Below are positions 36,084 through 44,566 of a stretch of 64,000 nt of DNA, piece by piece. Location of the stretch: positions 434,001-498,000 of the forward strand of contig NZ_NBWU01000001.1 of NCBI RefSeq assembly GCF_002514735.1, given 5' to 3'. Position numbers and translations under genes: made by a program. This stretch comes from Sediminicola luteus (GTDB lineage: Bacteria; Bacteroidota; Bacteroidia; Flavobacteriales; Flavobacteriaceae). Numbering within the stretch: position 1 is the stretch's first letter; every line of letters starts with the position of its first letter. The notes beneath the pieces were generated by a model. It was not told where the DNA came from. It saw only the letters and a program-made list of their open reading frames with translations, and made no database searches.

Positions 36084-36929
36084 ATGGATAATAGCCCTAT
36101 GGGTGAGTTGAAAAATATATTGAAAAAAGGGCAAAGGAGAAACCTGAACATTATTGCCACATTGGTTGTATTGCTTTTTGCGTTCAAACCATGGGTTCAA
36201 ATTGGCGCAGGCGAGCGGGGGGGTGTCCAGAATTTTGGAGCCGTACAAGACCATGTTTTGAATGAAGGAATACACTTCAAGATACCGATAGTACAAACGG
36301 TAATCTTGATGGACGTAAAAATTCAGAAGGCAATGACAGATGCTGCCCCTTCATCTTCTAACCTGCAGGATGTAGACCTATCTGTTGCCCTCAATTATCA
36401 TATCATACCTGATAAAGCCAATTTGGTATATCAAACCATTGGGGTTGAATTCAAAGAACGTATCATTGACCCAGCAATTCAAGAGGTAATGAAAGCTGTG
36501 TCAGCCAGATACACTGCCGAGGAATTGATTACCAAGAGGCCTGCAGTCAGTACCGAAATGCAACAAGCACTCACTTCAAGATTGCTGGCATCGAACATAG
36601 CAGTTGACGCTTTTTCGATTATCTCATTTAGTTTTTCCCAAACGTTTACCGATGCCATTGAGGCAAAACAGACCGCGGAGCAAAATGCTCTGAAGGCAAA
36701 AAGAGACTTGGACAGGATAAAGGTCGAAGCCCAACAAACCATTGCTGCGGCAACAGCCGAAGCCGAAGCGCTACGGTTACAAAAAATGAATATTTCTCCT
36801 GATCTTATTGAGCTAAGAAAGATAGAAGCTAACCTTAAGGCCATAGAAAAATGGAACGGGATTTTACCTGAAGTGACTGGTGCAGGTGCAATTCCATTTA
36901 TTGGAGTAGGTGGTGCAATTAAAAACTAA
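36084..36929 (+). CDS. Prohibitin-like SPFH/Band 7 protein
   Basis: This product has 281 residues. One N-terminal membrane helix (NLNIIATLVVLLFAFKPWV, about 19-37) precedes the SPFH domain (about 40-215; GVQNFGAVQDHVLNEGIHFKIP, VDLSVALNYHIIPDKANLVY, RIIDPAIQEVMKAVSARYTAEELITKR in parts). A prohibitin-type coiled coil follows (TAEQNALKAKRDLDRIKVEAQQTIAAATAEAEALRL in parts), and it ends GAGAIPFIGVGG. Prohibitin-type proteins form large membrane rings and act with membrane proteases and in stress responses. It is coupled to a small membrane protein by a TAATG overlap. Confidence 0.93.
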   Translation: MDNSPMGELKNILKKGQRRNLNIIATLVVLLFAFKPWVQIGAGERGGVQNFGAVQDHVLNEGIHFKIPIVQTVILMDVKIQKAMTDAAPSSSNLQDVDLSVALNYHIIPDKANLVYQTIGVEFKERIIDPAIQEVMKAVSARYTAEELITKRPAVSTEMQQALTSRLLASNIAVDAFSIISFSFSQTFTDAIEAKQTAEQNALKAKRDLDRIKVEAQQTIAAATAEAEALRLQKMNISPDLIELRKIEANLKAIEKWNGILPEVTGAGAIPFIGVGGAIKN

Positions 36930-37180
36930 TGATGAGAATGTCTTGGGATTTTAATACAGTATCCATAATTATGGTGTTGTTGTTTGTCCACCTTATATTA
37001 GGTGGTGTTCGAGGACTATATAGACATCTAATGATTGAAAAACATCAACACAATTATTATGCCGACCCTCCCATGAATATTTTTGGCAAACTCGCACACA
37101 ATTGGTTGGCCGGTACTTTGAGTTCGACCACTTTTTTCCTTTCAGCTTCCATTACGGTAATGCTTTTTTTATTCTTTTGA
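36929..37180 (+). CDS. Small membrane protein coupled to the SPFH gene
   Basis: This product has 83 residues. Its ATG overlaps the stop of the prohibitin-like gene (TAATG). Two membrane helices, about 9-27 (VSIIMVLLFVHLILGGVRG) and 62-82 (STTFFLSASITVMLFLFF), flank a hydrophilic loop with HQHNYYADPPMNIFGKLAHNW. No family is recognised. The coupling suggests a subunit or regulator of the SPFH ring. Confidence 0.65.
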   Translation: MMRMSWDFNTVSIIMVLLFVHLILGGVRGLYRHLMIEKHQHNYYADPPMNIFGKLAHNWLAGTLSSTTFFLSASITVMLFLFF

Positions 37181-37206
37181 AAGATGAGATAAAACGAAAA
37201 GAAAAA

Positions 37207-37377
37207 TTATTCTTGGAATTCATTCTCTCTTGGACAGGAAGTTATATCGGCATGTGCTCCAAAATACCTGATGCTTAAAACCGGAAGATATTGTTCTTCT
37301 GATTCTTCGGTGAAATTGAAAAATCTGTCTACTTTAAAATCTATGGTGAAAAAGTTGATGCCACAATTTTGAAACAT
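37207..37377 (-). CDS. Small frame overlapping the end of the 112-aa gene; possible frameshifted C-terminus
   Basis: ATG at 37377 overlaps the TGA of the upstream frame and encodes 56 residues (MFQNCGINFFTIDFKVDRFF, then NFTEESEEQYLPVLS and an end PRENEFQE). The same frame is open upstream of this ATG as CDTLTKAYARATPSRV, which reads like protein. Two explanations compete: a translationally coupled second small protein, or one gene split by a frameshift near 37430-37440. Confidence 0.45.
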   Translation of the reverse strand: MFQNCGINFFTIDFKVDRFFNFTEESEEQYLPVLSIRYFGAHADITSCPRENEFQE

Positions 37378-37715
37378 CACTCTTGAAGGTGTTGCCCTGG
37401 CATAAGCTTTTGTAAGCGTATCACAGTGGATGTTTCTTCGCTATCATCTTCCCAAACCCTAACATTCTCAACAAACGAGATGATAAAATTTTCCCCAATG
37501 TGTTTATCCTCATGTAGTGGATACTTTTCAAGTATAACCGAAAGAATTTCATCGAAGACAACTATTTCTTCCACACCTAATGCTGTTTTGCCACAAAATG
37601 AATACCCATCTTCAACACGCCCAAGAAAAATCCCTTCCACTTTTTTTATTTGACTTGTTCCTTGGGGAGGGAAAATGGCCAATGTGGTCAGAAATATGAA
37701 GAATAATGTTCGCAT
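37377..37715 (-). CDS. Small secreted protein of unknown function
   Basis: This product has 112 residues. A signal peptide (MRTLFFIFLTTLAIFPPQGTSQ, cleavage about 20) is followed by a domain with a Cys (DGYSFCGKTALGVEEIVVFDE) and an acidic C-terminal region (VRVWEDDSEETSTV). No family is recognised. The reading frame may be interrupted near its end, because a neighbouring frame continues with protein-like sequence (see 37207-37377). It lies between the SPFH pair and the cold-shock gene, on the opposite strand to the former. Confidence 0.55.
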   Translation of the reverse strand: MRTLFFIFLTTLAIFPPQGTSQIKKVEGIFLGRVEDGYSFCGKTALGVEEIVVFDEILSVILEKYPLHEDKHIGENFIISFVENVRVWEDDSEETSTVIRLQKLMPGQHLQE

Positions 37716-37869
37716 AGTAATTTTTATGTCCCTTAATCGGAAGTTAAATTGATGGGGGTTAAGTTCAAGTACCTTTCTGTCTTTAAGATGTCTGGTTTAT
37801 TTTGGAATACTTGTCTTTAATAAGAGAAGTTTGATTTGGGTACTGACAAAGAAGACAACAACAATATGT

Positions 37870-37900
37870 AAAATGCCATCTTTTAAAGATGGCATTTTAA
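37870..37900 (-). terminator. Terminator of the cold-shock gene
   Basis: AAAATGCCATCTTT (37870-37883) and AAAGATGGCATTTT (37885-37898) form a perfect 14-bp inverted repeat with U-rich arms in both directions. It is about 25 bp after the cold-shock stop and can also work for plus-strand transcripts. Confidence 0.85.
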
Positions 37901-37923
37901 TTGATACGGAAATAAGAGATTTT

Positions 37924-38115
37924 TTAAACCAATTCCACATTTACTGCGTTCATTCCTTTTTCTCCTCTTTCCACTGTAAATTTAACGTTGTCATTTTCAC
38001 GAATCTTGTCAATAAGACCGCTTTGGTGCACGAAGACATCCTCATCGGAATCTGTAGGTTTGATAAAACCAAATCCTTTGGCACTATTGAAAAATTTTAC
38101 TGTTCCTTCTTTCAT
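37924..38115 (-). CDS. csp: Cold-shock-domain protein
   Basis: This product has 63 residues from the ATG at 38115; a longer frame to 38169 exists but adds a basic stretch not found in the family. The cold-shock domain is complete: GTVKFFNSAKGFGFIKP with RNP1 (KGFGFI), RNP2 (DVFVHQSGL), and a C-terminal NVKFTVERGEKGMNAVNVEL. Such proteins bind single-stranded RNA and act as RNA chaperones. It lies 78 bp downstream of a fatty-acid desaturase on the same strand, forming a unit that fits adaptation to low temperature or envelope stress. Confidence 0.95.
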   Translation of the reverse strand: MKEGTVKFFNSAKGFGFIKPTDSDEDVFVHQSGLIDKIRENDNVKFTVERGEKGMNAVNVELV

Positions 38116-38193
38116 TACTTTATATTTATTATTTACTCTTTTGTTCAATACTCGTTTTATAATATTCATCTTATTTTTTGTCTTAAAATTTCG

Positions 38194-39327
38194 TTATTGC
38201 CGCACCACGATAGTCTGCAGCTTTCCCAATTTGCGCAAAACGCTGACATGGTCTCTAATGGCACTAACGAATGTTCGTTTTGTATTATAGGGCATCCCAT
38301 ATTCTCTGGCTGTTTCCGCCACGATATTTGATATTTTTTTATAGTGTACGTGACAGATGTTGGGGAGTAGATGATGTTCTATTTGATAGTTCAGCCCCCC
38401 GATCAACCAGGAAAAAAACCTGCTTCTGGGCGCAAAATTGGTTGTAGTGGCCAATTGGTGCGCAAACCAATCGCCTTCGACCACCCCGTCTTTATCAGGT
38501 AGGGGAAACTCCATATCTGGCATAATGTGTGCCACCTGAAATATACTACTGATGAGCAGTCCAGTGACAAAGTGCATGCTCAGGAAGGCCAAGATAATAA
38601 TCCACGGGGCCAAGGGTACCATTAGCAAGGGTATGATCAGGGCATACGAATAGTAAAGCAGCTTCCAACCAATTATCTTCATAACTTCATCCCTGAATTC
38701 ATTCTTTTTGTTCAGATATCCCATCTTCCTGTAGCGTGCAAGTCGAACAAAGTCTTTGGCCGTGACCCATGAAATGGTGGATATGCCATAAAAGAACCAC
38801 ACATACCAATGTTGGAATCTATGCAGTGCATTTTTCTTGGCATGTGGAGAAAACCTAAGGAAAAAGGGAGCATTTATATCATCATCCGCTCCTTCTATAT
38901 TTGTGTAGGTATGGTGCAGTACATTGTGTTGAATTTTCCAAACCGTGGCGTTCGCACCTATGAGGTTCATGGTATAACCAAGGTATTTGTTCACTTTTTG
39001 ATTTTTGGAGTACGAACCATGGATGGCATCGTGTATGATGCCCATGCCGATTCCGGCCATACCAATTCCACTGGTTATATATGAGGCAAAAAGCAGCCAT
39101 GGGGATGCAATGGCGCCAATATTGATAAAAACAAGGGGAACAAAGAACACTGTTAACATCAGAATGGTCTTACCGACCATGCTTTTGTTCGCATGCTTGC
39201 TGATATTGTTTGTTTTGAAATATTGGTTTACCCTGTTCCTAACTGTTTTTGAGAAATCAGAGTTTGTTCTTTTTGAAAATTTTGGCCTATTGATGCCGTC
39301 AATTGTGGTTTGATCTTTTGTCCACAT
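38194..39327 (-). CDS. Membrane fatty-acid (acyl-CoA/acyl-lipid) desaturase
   Basis: This product has 377 residues. Three histidine boxes of the front-end/acyl-lipid desaturase family are present: HDAIH (99-103), HNVLHH (134-139) and QIEHH (315-319). Four membrane helices are arranged around them (e.g. about 54-72, 78-98, 225-260). It introduces double bonds into fatty-acyl chains using di-iron and oxygen; the Q-first third box is typical of linoleoyl-CoA/delta-6-type enzymes, though no cytochrome b5 domain is fused. Upstream of the cold-shock gene, it suggests regulation of membrane fluidity carried as element cargo. Regioselectivity cannot be told. Confidence 0.93.
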   Translation of the reverse strand: MWTKDQTTIDGINRPKFSKRTNSDFSKTVRNRVNQYFKTNNISKHANKSMVGKTILMLTVFFVPLVFINIGAIASPWLLFASYITSGIGMAGIGMGIIHDAIHGSYSKNQKVNKYLGYTMNLIGANATVWKIQHNVLHHTYTNIEGADDDINAPFFLRFSPHAKKNALHRFQHWYVWFFYGISTISWVTAKDFVRLARYRKMGYLNKKNEFRDEVMKIIGWKLLYYSYALIIPLLMVPLAPWIIILAFLSMHFVTGLLISSIFQVAHIMPDMEFPLPDKDGVVEGDWFAHQLATTTNFAPRSRFFSWLIGGLNYQIEHHLLPNICHVHYKKISNIVAETAREYGMPYNTKRTFVSAIRDHVSVLRKLGKLQTIVVRQ

Positions 39328-39888
39328 GTGATTTAAAGGATACTAGCAAGCGCAATCTGTTTATGATATGTTGAACGATTATACTGTCCTGGAGCTACTT
39401 AATATTAGTAGACTAAGACGGCAAGCTTCAACACCCTGAACGTTGGGCTTAGAATGTTATTTAATAATTACCTTAAAAAGAAGAGAGCTGAAAATAAATC
39501 GAGAATTGGGTAAGACTAAATGAATCTGGGCTTTCTGATTTTTACATGGCAAAAGTACCCGTAATTTGTGCAATATTCCCCAACTATATGTTAAATATTG
39601 ATATTCAATGTTTTAAGATATAAGGTGCAGATAATAAACCAAAAGGCGTAATAGGATGAATATACAGTTTGTTGATATTTCTTTATGCTTCATTAAAAGG
39701 CCGATTTTCCACACCCAGTGGACATCCTGCCCCTAAAAAAATGCCAATTGACTTTCGGTTTTGAGAAAGAGCTTGTTGAATGTAACCTACTTGTCTGTAT
39801 GGACCATGTTTCATAGCATCTTGTTTTTTCAATCAAAGTGTTCTATTTTCTTATTGAATTAAAGTTTAAGAATTTTAACCAAAATGTC
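39328..39888. other. Intergenic region of the element
   Basis: These 561 bp lie between two minus-strand genes. No coding frame, no consensus promoter and no strong hairpin were recognised. It must contain the promoter of the desaturase, in a form I cannot point to. Confidence 0.4.
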
Positions 39889-40446
39889 TTACTCAACATT
39901 TTCCAAAAACTTGACAGCGTACTTGCAGTAATCAATTATCATGTCCTTACACGTTTCAAATTCTTTTCGATTTCCTAACCAATTTCTGCAATTTTCCGTT
40001 ATTTCTTTGCCAGCTTTTAATTCAGAGTAAGAAATGCACTTGATATGTTTAGGTGTTATTAAGACGAACAAGGCATTTTCAAAAGGGTAGTCATCATACT
40101 TTTCGATATCCTTCAAAGCTAGTCTGCCACTTTTTCGGAATTTAACCTCAATAAAATGTGCTTTTTTATCTTTAAAAACAACAAAATCAGGCATTTGCCG
40201 AATGTTCTTTGATACATCGCCACGAATACCTTTAAGCAAATCCGCAATGCCAGGAATGGAGTTTTCCATTCCATATTTAAATACCTGAAAACCCAATGAA
40301 ATAAAGAGCTGCTCAACAATGGCCTCTGCTATTCTTCCTTTAATCACTCCTGAAACCCAAGGGTTTCCATTTTGCTTATTATAACAATCACTGCATAGTC
40401 CGTTTTTAAATTTGGTATAAGCCGCACATTCGATACACTCTGGCAT
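39889..40446 (-). CDS. Zinc-ribbon PD-(D/E)XK nuclease-like protein
   Basis: This product has 185 residues. The N-terminus has paired Cys (CIEC at 4-7 and CSDC at 18-21), a likely zinc ribbon. The core looks like a PD-(D/E)XK fold: helix with Glu41 (KGRIAEAIVEQLFISLGF), Asp87 in QMPDFVVF, and the FIEVKFRKSG strand with Glu100 and Lys102. Spacing of D-(x)12-ExK is right for the family. Proteins like this act in restriction, Holliday-junction resolution or other DNA processing. Its place among cargo genes, next to a Fic gene, makes a defence role plausible but unproven. No methyltransferase partner is present. Confidence 0.7.
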   Translation of the reverse strand: MPECIECAAYTKFKNGLCSDCYNKQNGNPWVSGVIKGRIAEAIVEQLFISLGFQVFKYGMENSIPGIADLLKGIRGDVSKNIRQMPDFVVFKDKKAHFIEVKFRKSGRLALKDIEKYDDYPFENALFVLITPKHIKCISYSELKAGKEITENCRNWLGNRKEFETCKDMIIDYCKYAVKFLENVE

Positions 40447-40655
40447 AAATAATTCTCTAAATTAAAGGGGGATTTCAATGTTATCACCAAAATAACCAAA
40501 CCAAATCGCATTAAAAAATGACAATTGTTATTTGGGGTTTTCCTATAAAAAAACTGTGGTTTTTGCTTAATAAACAGGGTCTCTATTAGCTTTTTGATGC
40601 ATTACATGCTTTACCAAAAGCCAGAGCTAGAAGGAATTTTAATTTTAATTTTTGA

Positions 40656-41729
40656 TTACCTACTTTTTAATATTTGGAGCAATCTATGGTTGATAAAATA
40701 ATTGCTCTTCCCAATTTTCAACTTGGTCAAAAACTGTTCTTCGTGTTGGGCAAGCGCATTCAAATAGCTACTTGCAGTGTTTCGGTGCACGTTAAGCTCA
40801 CGCTCTAAAAAATCAATTTTAGTGTAGGGATGCTTAAAAAGAGTATTGATTAAATCGTGACTGTAAAACTTGAATTCACGTCGTATCTTCTGTTTATATT
40901 CATCCATCAAATGTTTGATATTGTTGACTACCACAATGGTGTCCCTAGCGGTAATTTCCACTCCCTTCAACATCCATAACAACCATTCTTGCCAGCTTTC
41001 GTCGGTTCGTACTTTTTGCAACAATCTGTAATAATCCGCTTTGTTTTTAATGATGTAACTGCTCAAATATAAAACAGGGATGTCCAGTAGGTTTTGATGA
41101 ACCAAATACAGCATATTCAGTATTCTCCCTGTTCTACCGTTGCCATCATAAAAAGGGTGGATACTCTCAAATTGATAATGCACAATGGGCATTTTAAGCA
41201 AAGGGTCCACGGGATGTACTTTAGGATCATTGATATAGGTTTCCAAGTTGTTGAACAGGGCCATAATTTCACTGTATTGTTGGGGTGGTGTAAATACAAC
41301 TTCTTGGGTCCGAGGGTTTTTTAGAACCGTACCAGGTACTTTTCTTATGGGATGATTGGGCGAAACAAGCTCTTGTATTCGTTTGATGTCGTTAATACTA
41401 AGCACTCCTTTTTCCCGTATGATATGAAACCCCAATTTTAAGGCCTGAGCATAGTTTTGTGCTTCTTTGGCGGCTTGCGAGATATTTTTGGTCTCAATAG
41501 CAGCCTGGTACAACTCATCATCTGTAGTCACAATATTTTCAACTTCATTACTGTCCTTTGCCTCTTGTAATGAAATGGTATCTATGAGTATCTGTGAATT
41601 GGGTATCTTTTTTACCTCTCCCTTTAATTGGGCCAGGGCACGGCTTGCTGCATTTAAGTTTTTCAATACAGCAACCGTCTCTATCTGAACCTTTGGCGGT
41701 AGAAAAGGAATTTGAACTTCTGTTTCCAA
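40656..41729 (-). CDS. Fic family AMP-transferase with N-terminal inhibitory motif
   Basis: This product has 357 residues. The Fic_N-type N-terminus (about 1-90) carries the inhibitory motif SNEVEN (60-65; (S/T)xxxE(G/N)). The Fic core has HPFYDGNGRTGR with catalytic His191, and the flap (VFTPPQQYSEIMALFNNLETYI). A C-terminal winged helix (YTKIDFLERELNVHRNTASSYLNAL) could bind DNA or act in dimer control. The architecture resembles the class II Fic proteins typified by the Shewanella enzyme. Expected activity is AMP transfer to its own or target hydroxyls, relieved when the inhibitory Glu is displaced. It differs clearly in sequence from the chromosomal Fic at 26467. Confidence 0.92.
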   Translation of the reverse strand: METEVQIPFLPPKVQIETVAVLKNLNAASRALAQLKGEVKKIPNSQILIDTISLQEAKDSNEVENIVTTDDELYQAAIETKNISQAAKEAQNYAQALKLGFHIIREKGVLSINDIKRIQELVSPNHPIRKVPGTVLKNPRTQEVVFTPPQQYSEIMALFNNLETYINDPKVHPVDPLLKMPIVHYQFESIHPFYDGNGRTGRILNMLYLVHQNLLDIPVLYLSSYIIKNKADYYRLLQKVRTDESWQEWLLWMLKGVEITARDTIVVVNNIKHLMDEYKQKIRREFKFYSHDLINTLFKHPYTKIDFLERELNVHRNTASSYLNALAQHEEQFLTKLKIGKSNYFINHRLLQILKSR

Positions 41730-41877
41730 TTAATCGTATTTGCTTTGCTATACAAGAAACAACTTTTTTTGTGCATATAAGTCATTTAATGCACAAATAA
41801 TCGATTTTTTTGTGTACGTTATGAAAACATGCACAAGGATTATCTGTTTCAAGGTATTTGAGACAGAAAGGAATTGC

Positions 41878-42324
41878 TTATTGCTTTTTATTCCAATCAT
41901 TGTAAACCTCAAAGGTTTTTGGGTGCTCTTTAAAAAACGTATCCAAATGAGTTTGATAGGCCTCTATCCCTTGATTATATGCTTCCTTTTTTATGTCCTT
42001 ATTGGATTCGTTTTGGATATAGCCAAACAAAATTGCTCCTGCAGAAACCACCATAGAACTGATAAAGGCAATCACGGCCCATTGCGGATAGATCTTAGCA
42101 TTTTCTAATTTTCGGTCTAATTTATTTACATAAGCCTCCCGATCTTCGGTTTCCTTTTGCTGAAAACTTTTTAGTTCAGATACTAAGTTGTCAATGGGAG
42201 CCAAATCAAACTTGACCTTTAAATCCTCAGCCCTCTGTAGACCATTTTCCAGTCTCTTCACGTTGGCCTCAAAATCGGTCAGCTCATTAACCAAAAGTTG
42301 TGTGATTGTCTCAAGTTTATTCAT
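41878..42324 (-). CDS. Mobilization-associated coiled-coil membrane protein
   Basis: This product has 148 residues from the ATG at 42324; an upstream extension would overlap the relaxase end. The N-terminal two thirds form a coiled coil (ITQLLVNELTDFEANVKRLENGLQRAEDL in parts). One membrane helix follows (WAVIAFISSMVVSAGAILFGYI) and then a polar tail (KTFEVYNDWNKKQ). Small proteins of this kind follow relaxase genes in many Bacteroidota mobilizable elements (DUF6730-like). It may tether the relaxosome to the membrane. It starts 11 bp inside the relaxase-proximal side on the same strand. Confidence 0.75.
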   Translation of the reverse strand: MNKLETITQLLVNELTDFEANVKRLENGLQRAEDLKVKFDLAPIDNLVSELKSFQQKETEDREAYVNKLDRKLENAKIYPQWAVIAFISSMVVSAGAILFGYIQNESNKDIKKEAYNQGIEAYQTHLDTFFKEHPKTFEVYNDWNKKQ

Positions 42325-42334
42325 AATATGGAAT

Positions 42335-43192
42335 TTAAATACCCATTCCTTGGTCAATGGATTTCTTGATTGCTTTTTTGGCAAGGGATATTGCTAGCTT
42401 CTGAGGAACCGGGACCACTTTGTCCAACAATTTGATAGTGTTCTTTGGCGAGATGATTCTATTTGGCGCATTGTAGCGCGTTAGTTGTCTCCCAATTCCA
42501 GCCATGCCCATATTTCTATGTATCTCACTTCCCTTAAAACTGTGTCCTTGAAATTCAAATCGAAAACCTTGGAGTTTACCTTGCTTATTGATACTTGGAA
42601 TGACGTCAACCCCATTGGCTTTCATCCCAATAAGATACAGTTGATAGTTTTCAGGTTTTTGATGTCTCAAGGTCAGCTCATGTCTTCGTTTGATTTCATT
42701 GCGCAATTCTTGGGTCTGGAATTCCCGTTCCATCTGTACTTGTTTAACCGTGGTCAACCGTAAAGTTTCAGCAGTTTTTTCGGCGGCCTGTTGACTCCGT
42801 TTTCCAATAAAGCTGTCATTGTAGGCGATTCCTTTGAAGTCAATACGGTTCACATATAAGTGAATATGGGTATGCTCTCTATCCCTATGGACAAATGCAA
42901 TGGCTTGTCGTTCACCAAGCTTCATTTTCTCCATGAACTCCTTAGCGACCCTTTCAAGCTCTTGTTTTTTTAGACGTTGCCCATCGTTGATTGTCGGACT
43001 GAGTACAAAAGATAGTGTGTTGCGTTCACAGTTATGGTTCAATTCCTGTATGCGCTTAAATTCTTCGGTAATCTCTTTGGGGTTTTCCCCTACCAAGTGC
43101 TGTCTAAGCACTACCTCGGCATCCTTTTCCTGATTCCAGCCATAACCCATCGAGGCACGGGTATGTGATATGGATTTTCCCTTGCCTATCAT
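42335..43192 (-). CDS. Relaxase / mobilization nuclease (MOBP-type)
   Basis: This product has 285 residues. The three-His metal motif with downstream Asn is clear in HTHIHLYVNRID (His107, 109, 111; Asn115), as in PF03432 relaxases. The N-terminal SMGYGWN may contain the nicking Tyr (Tyr17), but this is a guess. It is expected to nick the element's oriT and pilot the strand during mobilization. Its start overlaps the MobC-like gene stop by 4 bp (ATGA). The C-terminal part is basic (ISLAKKAIKKSIDQ). Confidence 0.93.
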   Translation of the reverse strand: MIGKGKSISHTRASMGYGWNQEKDAEVVLRQHLVGENPKEITEEFKRIQELNHNCERNTLSFVLSPTINDGQRLKKQELERVAKEFMEKMKLGERQAIAFVHRDREHTHIHLYVNRIDFKGIAYNDSFIGKRSQQAAEKTAETLRLTTVKQVQMEREFQTQELRNEIKRRHELTLRHQKPENYQLYLIGMKANGVDVIPSINKQGKLQGFRFEFQGHSFKGSEIHRNMGMAGIGRQLTRYNAPNRIISPKNTIKLLDKVVPVPQKLAISLAKKAIKKSIDQGMGI

Positions 43193-43725
43193 TTGCTGAA
43201 TCTTTTAAGATGTTCCTTGATTTGCTTAGCAGTTTCGTAGACCATTTCAGTGAGCTTTGGACTTTTCTTCCGGAACATATTGCCAATCGATTTGAAGTTG
43301 TTGTGGTATTTGGCCAACATTTGATAGATTTCGATTTCCTCATCCGACAATCGTTCAACAGTGGCTTGTTCCATGGCCGCCCTGCGAAGGAATTCACTTA
43401 ACGACAACCCACATAGTCTGGCTTTGGCCAATAACAGCTTTTTTTCATAAGTGGTACAACGGAATTTCACCAACTGGGTTTTTCCCTTAAACGACTCCTT
43501 TTTTCCCCTGCGACCATCGGGAGCAGGCGAGATTGTGTCCACAGACACACATCTCGAATTCTTAACAGAATTACGTTTTGGGTTGCCCGTTTCATCAATC
43601 AATTCTGATAATGTCACGCTAGATACTGCTTCTTCTTGGGTGAGGGGTACATTATTTTTTTCTGCCCAACGACGTAATGCAACTTCAAGTGCATCAAATT
43701 CTTTTTCCAAATTATTACTGCGCAT
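43189..43725 (-). CDS. MobC-like relaxosome accessory protein
   Basis: This product has 178 residues. The C-terminal half has the MobC/ribbon-helix-helix pattern (LVKFRCTTYEKKLLLAKARL, then GLSLSEFLRRAAM and a long helix IYQMLAKYHNNFKSIGNMFR). The N-terminal part is polar and probably disordered. It should bind oriT DNA and help the relaxase, whose gene it overlaps by 4 bp. It overlaps the primase gene end by 11 bp upstream. Confidence 0.88.
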   Translation of the reverse strand: MRSNNLEKEFDALEVALRRWAEKNNVPLTQEEAVSSVTLSELIDETGNPKRNSVKNSRCVSVDTISPAPDGRRGKKESFKGKTQLVKFRCTTYEKKLLLAKARLCGLSLSEFLRRAAMEQATVERLSDEEIEIYQMLAKYHNNFKSIGNMFRKKSPKLTEMVYETAKQIKEHLKRFSK

Positions 43726-44566
43726 GATGCTTCAACTTTTCGTTTATATCCTTAAATCCAGCATAACAATTTCTTCGGTCTGTAGCTTTTGGATACAATC
43801 CGATTAAATAGTGTGTCGCTTTATCTCCTGCGCTGTCATTGTCCAACGTTAGATTGAGGGCGGAATATTTTTCTAGGATGGAATTGACTTTTGTAGCAAA
43901 GGCCAGAGAGTTCAGAATAAGTACATCAGATTCAACGAACCATTTGGGTTGAATAACCAAAAGCGACAAAAAATCGAACATTCCCTCAACTACCGTAAGT
44001 CTTGGATTGTGATTTTCAATTAAGGTGATGGCCTTGGGAGATGCACAGTATTTCTGGAAACAATTGCGTAGTTCCCATCCCCCATTTTTGTTTTGTAGCC
44101 CCAGAGCAAAAAAGGATTTTTCACCTATTCCGAAGTGTACTTGTTTGATATATCCATAAGCCAAGGTCAATGGGATTTTACGCTTTTGTAGGTAATCAAT
44201 TAAGGCCACATGACTTATTGGCCTTATATCGTGAATACTAATTCTCTTCTCTTTTAAAACTGGGAGGGGCTGATGAAAAGAAAAAGAACTTGTTTGGCCC
44301 TGGAGCCATATTAAGGTTTCCCCGACACCAAAGCTTTTCAATCGACAAACAAGGTCGATTACGTTTCCTCCAAGGCCTTCCCCATGGTCGTACCATCTAT
44401 TTAGGGTTTTGGAGACTTTAAAAGAGGCTTGGGTTTCTGACCGGAAGGGACTCAGAAACCAAGCTTCTTTTTCCGTTTCCCTTACTGGAAAGTGCCCTAG
44501 CTTTGCCATCGTGTGAACGATGCTAACGGTACGGGCTCTTTCACAGTTAAATCTTTTTTCTTTCAT
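43715..44566 (-). CDS. Toprim-domain DNA primase of the element
   Basis: This product has 283 residues from the ATG at 44566 (MKEKRFNCERARTVSIV). An in-frame start 28 codons upstream is possible but adds no recognisable sequence. The N-terminal half looks like a degenerate CHC2-type zinc region (AWFLSPFRSETQASFKVSKTLNRWYDHG in parts). The C-terminal Toprim core has its catalytic Glu in LTVVEGMFDFLSL and the Asp pair in LTLDNDSAGDKA. It likely primes replication of the transferred strand or of the excised circle. It belongs to the element's replication/mobilization operon. Confidence 0.85.
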   Translation of the reverse strand: MKEKRFNCERARTVSIVHTMAKLGHFPVRETEKEAWFLSPFRSETQASFKVSKTLNRWYDHGEGLGGNVIDLVCRLKSFGVGETLIWLQGQTSSFSFHQPLPVLKEKRISIHDIRPISHVALIDYLQKRKIPLTLAYGYIKQVHFGIGEKSFFALGLQNKNGGWELRNCFQKYCASPKAITLIENHNPRLTVVEGMFDFLSLLVIQPKWFVESDVLILNSLAFATKVNSILEKYSALNLTLDNDSAGDKATHYLIGLYPKATDRRNCYAGFKDINEKLKHHAQ

